A stretch of DNA of 28,916 nt. Source: an uncultured Lachnospiraceae bacterium (GTDB taxonomy: Bacteria > Bacillota > Clostridia > Lachnospirales > Lachnospiraceae). Of this stretch, positions 1 to 6,299 are shown one piece after another (the first letter of the stretch is position 1; each line of letters starts with the position of its first letter). Location of the stretch: contig CAJUIP010000026.1 of the NCBI GenBank assembly GCA_910586315.1, positions 17,293-46,208 of the forward strand, given 5' to 3'. A program made the position numbers and the translations under genes. The notes beneath the pieces were generated by a model. The model saw only the letters and a program-made list of their open reading frames with translations. It did not search any database and was not told the DNA's origin.

Positions 1-108
1 CAAGAAGCTTCGGGCGGCCGCCCTATGAAGAGTCAGAAAAAAAATCGCTTATGAAAACGAGTTTTCAACGCGCTTTTCTTTCTATACCTCTGACGGCTCT
101 GACATCTT
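1..108. repeat. structured intergenic repeat, copy 1 (5' truncated by window edge)
   Basis: Bases 1-31 and 45-73 are identical to 157-187 and 201-229, so the two copies are offset by exactly 156 bp. The segment between (32-44) and after (74-108) differs from copy 2 but keeps the same fold: AAGA-GTCAG (28-36) can pair with CTGAC-a-TCTT (99-108), enclosing a conserved loop that itself contains the small hairpin TGAAAAC/GTTTTCA. No protein is supported here; an open frame through 51-269 only reads through the repeat. The orientation of any transcript is unknown. Confidence 0.75.
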
Positions 109-121
109 TGGCCTCTCAGAC

Positions 122-259
122 GTTTCGTCGTGCAGCTTCTTGCCCGTTTTCACGGGCAAGAAGCTTCGGGCGGCCGCCCTATGAAGATTTGGAAAGTAAG
201 TCGCTTATGAAAACGAGTTTTCAACGCGCCTTTCTTTCCAAATCTTCGCACGACGGAAC
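122..259. repeat. structured intergenic repeat, copy 2 (multi-branch fold)
   Basis: This copy is complete. An outer stem pairs 122-133 with 248-259 (12 bp with one G-T pair). Inside it lie a perfect 14-bp hairpin (134-147 with 152-165, tetraloop), a short GC palindrome (168-179, GGGCGGCCGCCC), and a perfect 14-bp stem (183-196 with 234-247) that encloses the conserved loop 201-229 with its own 7-bp hairpin (208-214/217-223). The result is a junction with several arms, unlike a simple terminator. It lies just upstream of the gene at 358. Function unknown; possibilities are a structured RNA, a non-autonomous mobile element or a recombination site. Confidence 0.75.
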
Positions 260-357
260 TGTTACATAGTATTCCTCCAAGCGGGAAGCAGTGCAGATAT
301 TGGTTTTAAATTTTATATCTTCCGCATATATTTTCACCAGTAAAAGGAGGCTTGCCA

Positions 358-789
358 ATGAATGAAAAAGAATTAAAACTGACCGATCTGGACTATGCCA
401 TCGGCGATCATCATATCCAGATGCTGAAGGCCGCCCTGCCATACATGGAAATCGCCCAGCAGCGGGCCATGTCATTCTTTATTAAATGGAATGAGCTGGT
501 ACGCACCATGGCATTTTTTGAGGAAAACGGGGACGGTATGATGAGTGTCTGCTCCCTAGATGAAAACCATGTATCTCCGGTGGATATGCTGAACGCCGTA
601 AAGCCCTATGCCAACCAGAGAGAGCAGGAGCTGATTGACATCATGACCAAGCTGTTATCAGGCAGGAACGGGCGGAATCCCGGGCGGGGCCCCATTTCCA
701 TGGAGCAGCTTTTATCCATTCTTCCCCCGGAACAGCAGTCCCGGTTTGAAACGATTCAGCTTATGATGCAAACTTTGGGACAGATATAA
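358..789 (+). CDS. conserved small protein of unknown function
   Basis: A 143-residue soluble protein starting at the ATG at 358, chosen because AAGGAGG (344-350) lies 7 bases upstream; an in-frame TTG at 352 is too close to that site. I do not recognise the family. The middle (around residues 30-60) is helical and amphipathic, residues 100-112 are Gly/Arg/Asn-rich (a likely linker), and the C-terminal part has the helical pattern SMEQLLSILPPEQQSRF. No signal peptide, membrane segment or catalytic motif is visible. It is followed 15 bp later by a second small gene with its own good ribosome binding site, and the two probably form one operon. The C-terminal segment of this protein and the central part of the next both look like short helical adaptor regions, but that is only an impression. 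Confidence 0.8.
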   Translation: MNEKELKLTDLDYAIGDHHIQMLKAALPYMEIAQQRAMSFFIKWNELVRTMAFFEENGDGMMSVCSLDENHVSPVDMLNAVKPYANQREQELIDIMTKLLSGRNGRNPGRGPISMEQLLSILPPEQQSRFETIQLMMQTLGQI

Positions 790-804
790 AAGAAAGGAGA
801 TTTT

Positions 805-1092
805 ATGAACAATTCCTGGAAAGATGATCCCAGACTAAAGGGCGTAGATCCGGCCAGAATATCCGCCCTCTGCTCCCTGGCGGAGGAGCTTTCAGGTGCC
901 CCTAAGGAGCAGAAAATGGCTGCATTTCTCTCTGTCAGCCAGAAAGCAGCAGCCATGAACTTAAATTTTTCTCCAGATGAGAGGGATCTGTTTATTGACA
1001 TCCTGACAAAAGACATGCCGCCGGAAGAAAAAAAGCGGGTCCGGCTGATCCAGTCCCTGGCCTTAAAAGCAAACCGAAACCAGCATACATAA
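805..1092 (+). CDS. conserved small protein of unknown function
   Basis: A 95-residue, mostly helical soluble protein. The start ATG at 805 is preceded by AAAGGAG with good spacing. It is the second gene of a two-gene unit with the protein at 358. Residues 20-60 (SALCSLAEELSGAPKEQKMA and onward) suggest two or three amphipathic helices, and the C-terminus is basic (KKRVRL...KANRNQHT). There are no cysteines arranged for metal binding, no signal peptide and no membrane helix. I do not recognise the family. The pairing and similar size suggest the two products act together, which is inference only. No U-tract terminator follows; a GC hairpin near 1134-1146 might fold after the stop. Confidence 0.8.
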   Translation: MNNSWKDDPRLKGVDPARISALCSLAEELSGAPKEQKMAAFLSVSQKAAAMNLNFSPDERDLFIDILTKDMPPEEKKRVRLIQSLALKANRNQHT

Positions 1093-1175
1093 GGCTGCCA
1101 CGGCCTAAAAGTTCTCTGTGTCTCTTCCTGTCTCCCCGCTGCGGGGGCGGGTTATCCTTCGCAATATAAAAGGAA

Positions 1176-1209
1176 AAGGCATCCGGTCAGGATATGTACC
1201 GGATGCCTT
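1176..1209 (-). terminator. rho-independent terminator of the nucleoside operon
   Basis: A perfect 12-bp stem (AAGGCATCCGGT 1176-1187 with its complement 1198-1209) has a 10-base loop. Read on the minus strand it is followed by TTTTCCTTTTAT, so it terminates transcription arriving from the FNT gene. On the plus strand the U-tract is missing. Confidence 0.8.
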
Positions 1210-1216
1210 AAAGCGC

Positions 1217-1314
1217 AGACGCTGTTGCAAAATGAGGTTTGCATACAAAATATAGGTTTTTATTTGAGAACAGTGTACTATATGTTGATGAGTTTTTACG
1301 TTTTGCGACAGTCT
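1217..1314. repeat. IS-end-like inverted repeat remnant (MITE-like), copy A
   Basis: CTGTTGCAAAA (1222-1232) faces TTTTGCGACAG (1301-1311), making imperfect terminal inverted repeats of about 98 bp overall. The left part (CTGTTGCAAAATGAG...GCATACAAAATATAG) closely matches the element at 7764-7815. The TGTTGCAAA ends resemble the ends of several IS families (for example IS6-type), but no transposase is present. It abuts the stop codon of the FNT gene (1315) and separates that gene from its terminator. Confidence 0.6.
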
Positions 1315-1887
1315 CTACGCTTTGAAATAATCAAAAATTTTCGCCCCAATCCCGTTTCCAAGTATCATAAGGAACAGATAGAAGATACTCTTCCCGTTCC
1401 ACATTCCGGCTAGGGAAAAATAAAACATATTGGCGACGGAATGCTCAAAGCCGGACAGGATGAAAATCATCACCGGGGCAATGACAAACAAATGGTTTCC
1501 CGACTTTTTAAAATTGTCAATGGCCAGATACATAAGAACTCCGCAAAACATCGACAGGACCAGAATGGAAAGGGGATTGTTGTTTAATTTATTCATGCAG
1601 ACAACTTCCGCCGAAATTTTCATTCCTGCCATATGGCAGAGAACGGCCGTAAACAGAGTTCCAAAAAAATTGCCGGCAAGAATCACAGGAATGGCTGCCA
1701 TGTCCTCTTTGGTCCGCACAAAGCCAATCTTTCCTGTATAGAGGGCAAACCCCTGGTTTACAATCGTCAAAAGGCCAAAGGAAAATAAAAGGGCGCCCAC
1801 GATTTTATTCTCCAGCGACAGATAAATCACACCGCCAAGGCCAATCATAACCCCTGCGTAAACTGCTTTTATAAATGTATTTTTCAT
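1315..1887 (-). CDS. formate/nitrite transporter (FNT) family channel, compact form
   Basis: A 190-residue integral membrane protein with six predicted hydrophobic segments. FNT proteins are pentameric channels for small monocarboxylates, nitrite or hydrosulfide. The family hallmark near the C-terminus is present (SGFEHSVANM, followed by an LGNGIG motif in the last helix), and the N-terminal AGVMIGLGGVIYL matches FNT helix 1. At 190 residues it is shorter than the usual 250-280 because both termini are trimmed, yet all six helices appear present. The ribosome binding site GGGGGGAG sits 6 bases before ATG. It is the last gene of the udp-cdd-deoC-deoB transcription unit, 31 bp after deoB, so it may export or import an acid linked to deoxynucleoside fermentation (inference). 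An IS-like inverted repeat begins right after its stop codon. The substrate cannot be told from sequence. Confidence 0.85.
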   Translation of the reverse strand: MKNTFIKAVYAGVMIGLGGVIYLSLENKIVGALLFSFGLLTIVNQGFALYTGKIGFVRTKEDMAAIPVILAGNFFGTLFTAVLCHMAGMKISAEVVCMNKLNNNPLSILVLSMFCGVLMYLAIDNFKKSGNHLFVIAPVMIFILSGFEHSVANMFYFSLAGMWNGKSIFYLFLMILGNGIGAKIFDYFKA

Positions 1888-1918
1888 GTTTTTCTCCCCC
1901 CGCTATACTGGCAGATCT

Positions 1919-3109
1919 TTATAAAAGCTCCGAAAGCACGGATGTCCCAATCATATCCGCTTCCCCGGCAACTCCAAAATTGTCGAGAATCGTAGCCCCG
2001 ACCGCTCCGAAGCTTTCCGCCTCCGGAAACGTCCCATGTCCCTTCATGGACGGAGACCAGGCCAGAAACGGCACCTTTTCCCGTGTATGGTCCGTTCCGG
2101 TATAGGTGGGATCGTTGCCATGGTCTGCCGTGATAATCAGGAGGTCCTCCTCCTTAAGCAGAGGAAGCAGTTCTCCCAGCTTTTCGTCAAACCGTTCCAA
2201 CTCTTTTCCGTATCCCACCGGATTTCTCCTGTGCCCCCAGAGGGCGTCAAAGTCCACCAGGTTCACAAAGCAAAGGCCTGTAAACTCTCTTTTGCATACC
2301 TCGATGGTCTGTTCCATTCCATGGACCGAGGATTTGGATTTATTGCTCTCCGTAATCCCCTCCCCATCAAAAATGTCCCGGATTTTTCCAATGGAAATCA
2401 CATCGTAACCGTTCTTTTTAAGAAGATCCAAAGCTGTGGTTTTCGTGGGCTTTAAAGCATAGTCGTGGCGGTTCGCGGTACGGACAAACTCTCCCTTTTT
2501 CTTTCCGACATAGGGCCGCGCAATCACCCGGCCCACGCGCCATTCTTCCTTTAAAGTAAGCTCTCTCGCAATTTCACAGCAGCGGTACAGCTCCTCAAGC
2601 CCGAAGGTTTCCTCATTTCCACAGATCTGCAGTACGGAATCTGCGGATGTATACACGATCATATGACCTGTGGCAATCTCTTCCTCTCCCAGCTCTTCCA
2701 GAATCTCCGTGCCGCTGGCGCTCTTATTGCCAATAACGGTACGTCCGGTGCGCCGTTCCAGTTCTTCGATTAATTCCTTTGGAAAACCGGTATCCGTAAA
2801 GGTCTTAAAGGGCTTTGTGGTATAAATTCCCATCATCTCCCAGTGTCCGGTCATGGTATCCTTGCCATTGCTGGCCTCCCGCATTTTCATGGAGTAGCCC
2901 AGAGGCGTTTTTTCCGGCTCCACGCCCTTCATCGGGCAGAGCCCGGCGATTCCAAGCCGGTTCAGATTGGGAATCTTAAAATTTTCCATGTGTTCGGCAA
3001 TATGGCCCAGGGTGTTGACTCCCACATCCCCGAACGTTTCCGAGTCCTCCATGGCGCCGATTCCCAGAGAGTCAATGACGATGGTAAAAATGCGTTTATA
3101 CTTCTGCAT
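1919..3109 (-). CDS. deoB: phosphopentomutase
   Basis: A 396-residue cytosolic enzyme that interconverts (deoxy)ribose-1-phosphate and (deoxy)ribose-5-phosphate, the step between nucleoside phosphorylases and DeoC. It belongs to the alkaline-phosphatase superfamily. The N-terminal metal-site motif TIVIDSLGIGAM (first Asp of the di-manganese site), the NKSASGTEIL segment with the phosphorylated-Thr loop region, and the C-terminal ITADHGNDP...TDHTREKVP metal ligands are all visible. Length matches the family (about 390). It overlaps deoC by 14 bp, so the two are translationally coupled, and its operon position agrees with its role. Confidence 0.96.
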   Translation of the reverse strand: MQKYKRIFTIVIDSLGIGAMEDSETFGDVGVNTLGHIAEHMENFKIPNLNRLGIAGLCPMKGVEPEKTPLGYSMKMREASNGKDTMTGHWEMMGIYTTKPFKTFTDTGFPKELIEELERRTGRTVIGNKSASGTEILEELGEEEIATGHMIVYTSADSVLQICGNEETFGLEELYRCCEIARELTLKEEWRVGRVIARPYVGKKKGEFVRTANRHDYALKPTKTTALDLLKKNGYDVISIGKIRDIFDGEGITESNKSKSSVHGMEQTIEVCKREFTGLCFVNLVDFDALWGHRRNPVGYGKELERFDEKLGELLPLLKEEDLLIITADHGNDPTYTGTDHTREKVPFLAWSPSMKGHGTFPEAESFGAVGATILDNFGVAGEADMIGTSVLSELL

Positions 3110-3770
3110 CCAGATCCACCTCTTTCTTTTTTGCCTGGGCGGCCAGTCTGCTTGTTCCCAGGCGGTCCGCTCCCAGACGGATGAATTTCACGGCGTCGTG
3201 GAAATCCGCAATTCCCCCGGCCGCCTTAATCTTCTTTCCTTCTCCCATGTGGGCCTTCATAAGCGCCACATCCTCAAAAACGGCCCCGCCCGTACTGAAT
3301 CCGGTGGAGGTTTTAATGAAATCTGCCCGGGAAGCTGTTACGATTTGGCAAAGCTTTCTTTTTTCCTCCGCGGTAAGCAGGCAGGTCTCGATAATCACCT
3401 TTAAAATACGCCCGGAACAGGCCTCCTTTACCGCATTGATTTCTTCCAGAATGCAGTCAAATTTTCTCTCTTTGACCCATCCGATGTTAATGACCATGTC
3501 GATCTCCGCCGCGCCGTTTTCCACAGCGTCCCGGGCCTCCGCGGCTTTTATTTTTGTGGTGGCATATCCGTTGGGAAAACCAATAACCGTGCAGACCGGA
3601 ATCCTGCCCTCCAGATAATCGGCCGCCGCCTTCACAAAAGACGGAGGAATGCAGACCGACGCCGTCTGAAACATGAGGGCGTCGTCGCAGATTGCCCTGA
3701 TTTCTTCCCATGTGGATGTCTGCTTTAAAAGCGTATGATCCACCATTCTTAGAATCTGTCTGTATGTCAT
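3096..3770 (-). CDS. deoC: deoxyribose-phosphate aldolase
   Basis: A 224-residue class I aldolase (TIM barrel) that splits 2-deoxyribose-5-phosphate into glyceraldehyde-3-phosphate and acetaldehyde. The Schiff-base lysine is K153 in ADFIKTSTGF, the proton-relay Asp is D91 in AEIDMVINIG, and the second active-site lysine is K182 in KKIKAAGGI. Length and motif order match the bacterial family. It lies 6 bp after cdd and overlaps deoB by 14 bp, inside a nucleoside catabolic operon. The enzyme feeds deoxynucleoside carbon into lower glycolysis. Confidence 0.97.
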   Translation of the reverse strand: MTYRQILRMVDHTLLKQTSTWEEIRAICDDALMFQTASVCIPPSFVKAAADYLEGRIPVCTVIGFPNGYATTKIKAAEARDAVENGAAEIDMVINIGWVKERKFDCILEEINAVKEACSGRILKVIIETCLLTAEEKRKLCQIVTASRADFIKTSTGFSTGGAVFEDVALMKAHMGEGKKIKAAGGIADFHDAVKFIRLGADRLGTSRLAAQAKKKEVDLDAEV

Positions 3771-3776
3771 ATGGTC

Positions 3777-4199
3777 CTATTCCTTTCTCTCCACGCCTTT
3801 TCCCGAAAATCCCAGCGGCAAAAGCTCTTTCAGGCGGTATTCCCTGATTTCACCGTCCGCTTTCCCCAGATAAATCTTAAAGGTTTCCGGGTCGCAAAAT
3901 TCCATCATCACCTGCCTGCAGACGCCGCAGGGCGGGCAGAAATCCTCCGGTTCCTTCCCGGAAGGCCCTCCGGCGATGGCAATAGCCAAAAAAGACCGTC
4001 TTCCCTCACTGACCGCCTTAAAAAACGCAGTCCTCTCCGCGCAGTTGCTGGGCCCAAACGCCGCGTTTTCTATGTTGCATCCGGTATATACCGTTTCGTC
4101 CTCACAAAGCAGGGCCGCCCCCACCTGAAATCCGGAATAAGGCGTATAGGCAAGTTTTCTGGCCGCCAGGGCCATGGACAAAAGGTCCTTTCCTTCCAT
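3777..4199 (-). CDS. cdd: cytidine deaminase
   Basis: A 140-residue zinc enzyme of the small, tetrameric class that deaminates cytidine and deoxycytidine to uridine and deoxyuridine. The three zinc cysteines and the catalytic Glu are visible: C53 and E55 in SNCAERTAFF, and C91 and C94 in PPCGVC. The substrate-binding CNIENAAFG motif is at 41-49. It starts 1 bp after the udp stop codon, so it is translationally coupled, and it produces the substrate for the uridine phosphorylase encoded just upstream. Confidence 0.96.
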   Translation of the reverse strand: MEGKDLLSMALAARKLAYTPYSGFQVGAALLCEDETVYTGCNIENAAFGPSNCAERTAFFKAVSEGRRSFLAIAIAGGPSGKEPEDFCPPCGVCRQVMMEFCDPETFKIYLGKADGEIREYRLKELLPLGFSGKGVERKE

Positions 4200-4200
4200 T

Positions 4201-4992
4201 TTACTTCCCCCTCTCCTGCTTCAGACGGTCATTTTTAATAAGAATCCGCAGTGCCTCCACGCCTACCCGGATGGCGGTATCCGTATCATGAACCACAGGA
4301 TTGGGAAGTCCCGCCTTCGCCCGTTCCTGATTTGCCATGGCCAAAAAGCAGGAACCACAGCGCACCTTTAAATAGCTTGCCACAATAAAAAGGGCAGCCG
4401 ACTCCATCTCTGACGCCTTACAGCCAAGCTTCACCCAGGCATCCCACTTATATAAAAGTTCTTCCCCCACTGGCATGGTCTCCGGATTATGCTGCCCGTA
4501 AAAGGAATCCTTACACTGAACCACGCCCGCATGATATCTGTGTCCCCGGTTTTGCGCCGCCTGAATCAGGGCATTTGCCACTTCGATATCAGCCACCGCC
4601 GGAAACTCAATAGGAGCATATTCCTTACTGGTTCCCTCCGCCCGGATGGCCCCTGTGGCAACCACCACATCTCCGCCCATCACATCCAGATCCATACCGC
4701 CGCAGGTCCCCACCCGCACAAACGTATGGGCGCCGCATTTTACCAGCTCTTCCATGGCGATGGATGCTGAAGGACCGCCGATTCCCGTGGAGGTGACACT
4801 GACCCTTTCCCCGTCCAAAGATCCGGTATAGGTCACATATTCGCGGTTGTCCGCCACAAACACAGGATCATCAAAATATTCTGCAATCTTTTTGCACCGC
4901 TTGGGATCTCCCGGAAGAATGACATAGTGTCCCACATCCCCGGGCCTTATCTGTAAATGATACTGTAAACCGATTTCTTCTTCGTATGGCAT
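4201..4992 (-). CDS. udp: uridine phosphorylase
   Basis: A 263-residue enzyme of the PNP/UDP (NP-I) family that cleaves uridine with phosphate into uracil and ribose-1-phosphate. Visible are the phosphate-binding VILPGDPKR near the N-terminus, the STGIGGPSASIAMEE signature around residues 70-85, the VRVGTCGG segment and the purine/uracil-site SEMESAALF. The open frame extends further upstream, but the start was placed at ATG 4992 because GAAAGGGG lies 7 bases before it and family homology begins here. It is the first gene of the minus-strand nucleoside operon; a strong promoter lies about 115 bp upstream (5107-5135). Uridine rather than purine specificity is inferred from overall resemblance and from the cdd neighbour. 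Confidence 0.93.
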   Translation of the reverse strand: MPYEEEIGLQYHLQIRPGDVGHYVILPGDPKRCKKIAEYFDDPVFVADNREYVTYTGSLDGERVSVTSTGIGGPSASIAMEELVKCGAHTFVRVGTCGGMDLDVMGGDVVVATGAIRAEGTSKEYAPIEFPAVADIEVANALIQAAQNRGHRYHAGVVQCKDSFYGQHNPETMPVGEELLYKWDAWVKLGCKASEMESAALFIVASYLKVRCGSCFLAMANQERAKAGLPNPVVHDTDTAIRVGVEALRILIKNDRLKQERGK

Positions 4993-5106
4993 ACGATATC
5001 CCCTTTCTTCTGTTCCTTTTTTGCACGGCGCGGATAACGCCGTTCCTCCGTACTGCCGCAGGAGCCAGGATGGCGACTCGTGTACTGACCTCTGCATCCT
5101 ACGATA

Positions 5107-5135
5107 AAGATAGCATAAAGAATGGATTCTGTCAA
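5107..5135 (-). promoter_or_regulatory. sigma-A promoter of the udp-cdd-deoC-deoB-FNT operon
   Basis: On the minus strand TTGACA (plus 5130-5135), a 17-bp spacer and TATCTT (5107-5112) preceded by TGC, an extended -10. The resulting leader is about 110 nt and contains a small GC hairpin (ACGGCG/CGCCGT) before the ribosome binding site. No U-tract attenuator is visible. Confidence 0.75.
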
Positions 5136-5182
5136 AAATCATTACCAAAATGTTACATTTTATTAATTTTTCGTAAACGGCC

Positions 5183-5211
5183 TTGAATCACCATTTCCAC
5201 TGTGATATAAT
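5183..5211 (+). promoter_or_regulatory. sigma-A promoter of the PAP2-family gene
   Basis: TTGAAT (5183-5188), 17-bp spacer, TATAAT (5206-5211). It points to the gene starting at 5277 and is divergent from the nucleoside operon promoter about 50 bp away. Confidence 0.75.
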
Positions 5212-5276
5212 TTGCCAAAGTTGTGAATATGAATGGAACGAAATGCCTGAACTGTGACGCAAAAGGAGTCATTTTT

Positions 5277-5933
5277 ATGAAACAGCTAATTAAAAAATAT
5301 GGACATATCTGGCTCATGTCCTATGGCCTCATTTATCTGCCATGGTTTGCCAGACTTCAGGAAAACGTCGGAAAGCCCTATCACGTGATCTACTCGCCCC
5401 TAGACGACCTGATCCCTTTCAGCGAATATTTTATCGTCCCCTACCTGATGTGGTTTTTCTATGTGGGCGCGGCGATTGTATATTTTTTCTTCAGCAGCCG
5501 GGATGATTATTACAGGCTCTGCGCGTTCCTGTTTACAGGAATGACGATCAGTCTTCTGGTCTGTACCCTGTTCCCCAACGGAACCAATTTCCGTCCGGCT
5601 ATAAACCCGCAGGAGAATATTTTCTGCTTTGCCGTGGCTAAGCTTTGGAGCATTGACCCCTGCATCAACGTGTTTCCCAGCATTCACGTGTATAATTCCA
5701 TTGGAGTTCACATTGCCGTCTGTCACAGCAAAGCCCTGCAGAAAAAAAGGACTCTTGTGAAAGCCTCCGGAATTCTTATGGTGTTAATCTGTATGTCAAC
5801 GATGTTTTTAAAGCAGCACTCCATCGTCGACGTTGTCGGTTCCCTTTTGATGGCTTCCGTCATCTACCCCATCGCCTATGCACCGGAAACCATGCATCGG
5901 AAAAAGTACGCCGGGGAATCATATAATGTGTAG
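5277..5933 (+). CDS. PAP2-superfamily membrane phosphatase/phosphotransferase
   Basis: A 218-residue membrane protein with about six hydrophobic helices. The phosphatase core motifs are PSIHVYNS (residues 134-141, second motif with catalytic His137) and HSIVDVVGS (181-189, third motif with His181 and Asp185). A reduced first motif, NGTNFRP (101-107), matches the type seen in inositol-phosphoceramide-synthase-like PAP2 proteins rather than in classic PgpB. It probably acts on a lipid phosphate or transfers a phosphoalcohol head group at the membrane surface; the substrate is not visible. The start at 5277 rests on AAAAGGAG (5261-5268) with 8-base spacing, although the frame is open upstream. 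It is monocistronic, with its own promoter at 5183-5211. Confidence 0.82.
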   Translation: MKQLIKKYGHIWLMSYGLIYLPWFARLQENVGKPYHVIYSPLDDLIPFSEYFIVPYLMWFFYVGAAIVYFFFSSRDDYYRLCAFLFTGMTISLLVCTLFPNGTNFRPAINPQENIFCFAVAKLWSIDPCINVFPSIHVYNSIGVHIAVCHSKALQKKRTLVKASGILMVLICMSTMFLKQHSIVDVVGSLLMASVIYPIAYAPETMHRKKYAGESYNV

Positions 5934-5934
5934 C

Positions 5935-5968
5935 GCCTGCCCTTGACTGAGGCCTGCCCTTGACTGAG
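5935..5968. repeat. 17-bp perfect tandem duplication
   Basis: GCCTGCCCTTGACTGAG occurs twice head to tail (5935-5951 and 5952-5968), immediately after the stop codon of the PAP2-like gene. No function is visible. It begins the 366-bp gap before the MATE gene, which otherwise holds a hairpin (6004-6026), a promoter and the MATE leader. Confidence 0.8.
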
Positions 5969-6003
5969 ATGGGCTGGCCGCAAAATAGAATTCAGCTGGT
6001 TTG

Positions 6004-6045
6004 CTTGTCCGCCTCCATCGGACAAGAAGATGCCCCTCCCGTGAA
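6004..6045. repeat. hairpin; possible degenerate copy of the structured repeat
   Basis: CTTGTCCG (6004-6011) pairs perfectly with CGGACAAG (6019-6026), followed by AAGATGCCCCTCCCGTGAA. The order (CTTG-stem-CAAGAAG, C-rich block, then TGAA) echoes the repeats at 122-259 and 11979-12098, and the changed base pair in the stem is compensated. The remaining arms are not clear, so membership is doubtful. It could also serve as a weak terminator for the PAP2-like gene. Confidence 0.35.
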
Positions 6046-6113
6046 CAGTAGCTTTTATAGACTATGATAAAAAAAGAAAGGACTTTATCTGAACTTTTTG
6101 TTGAAAAATCCCT

Positions 6114-6142
6114 TTGAAAAAAAAGATTCATTTTTATATAAT
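6114..6142 (+). promoter_or_regulatory. sigma-A promoter of the MATE transporter gene
   Basis: TTGAAA (6114-6119), 17-bp spacer, TATAAT (6137-6142). The expected start of transcription near 6149-6151 coincides with the first base of the leader hairpin, giving a leader of about 150 nt. Confidence 0.8.
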
Positions 6143-6150
6143 GTATATAC

Positions 6151-6290
6151 AACGTGTAGCTTTCATGCGTAATTCCGGTTGCGTATAAACTGCACGTTTA
6201 TTTTTTGATATGGAAAAAATGTAATGAAAAAAGCGTGTAGCCAACGGCGTAAATCCAGCAAACGTCAAGCTGCACGCTTTATTTTCGTTA
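6151..6290 (+). promoter_or_regulatory. tandem-terminator leader (putative attenuator) of the MATE gene
   Basis: Two terminator-like hairpins lie 82 bp apart. The first is AACGTGTAG/CTGCACGTT (6151-6159/6190-6198) followed by TATTTTTT. The second is AAAGCGTGTAGC/GCTGCACGCTTT (6230-6241/6269-6280) followed by ATTTT and then the ribosome binding site. The two share the stem core GTGTAG/CTGCAC and a GCGTAA-TCC loop segment, as if duplicated. The first loop encloses a 7-codon ORF (6165-6188, MRNSGCV). A second, very basic ORF starts at 6224 (MKKACSQRRKSSKRQ...) and overlaps the MATE start in another frame. This arrangement fits ribosome- or ligand-controlled attenuation of an efflux gene; the inducer is unknown and no named riboswitch class was recognised. 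Confidence 0.6.
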
Positions 6291-6299
6291 AAGAAAGGA

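Noticed and set aside
51..269. Open frame through the two repeats at the window start
   Set aside because: It reads the same repeated segment twice (MKTSFQRAFLS), has no ribosome binding site and lies wholly within non-coding hairpins.
1315..1887. FNT gene truncated by the adjacent IS-like element
   Set aside because: All six helices and the final LGNGIG motif are present, so the short length looks natural, although loss of a short tail cannot be excluded.
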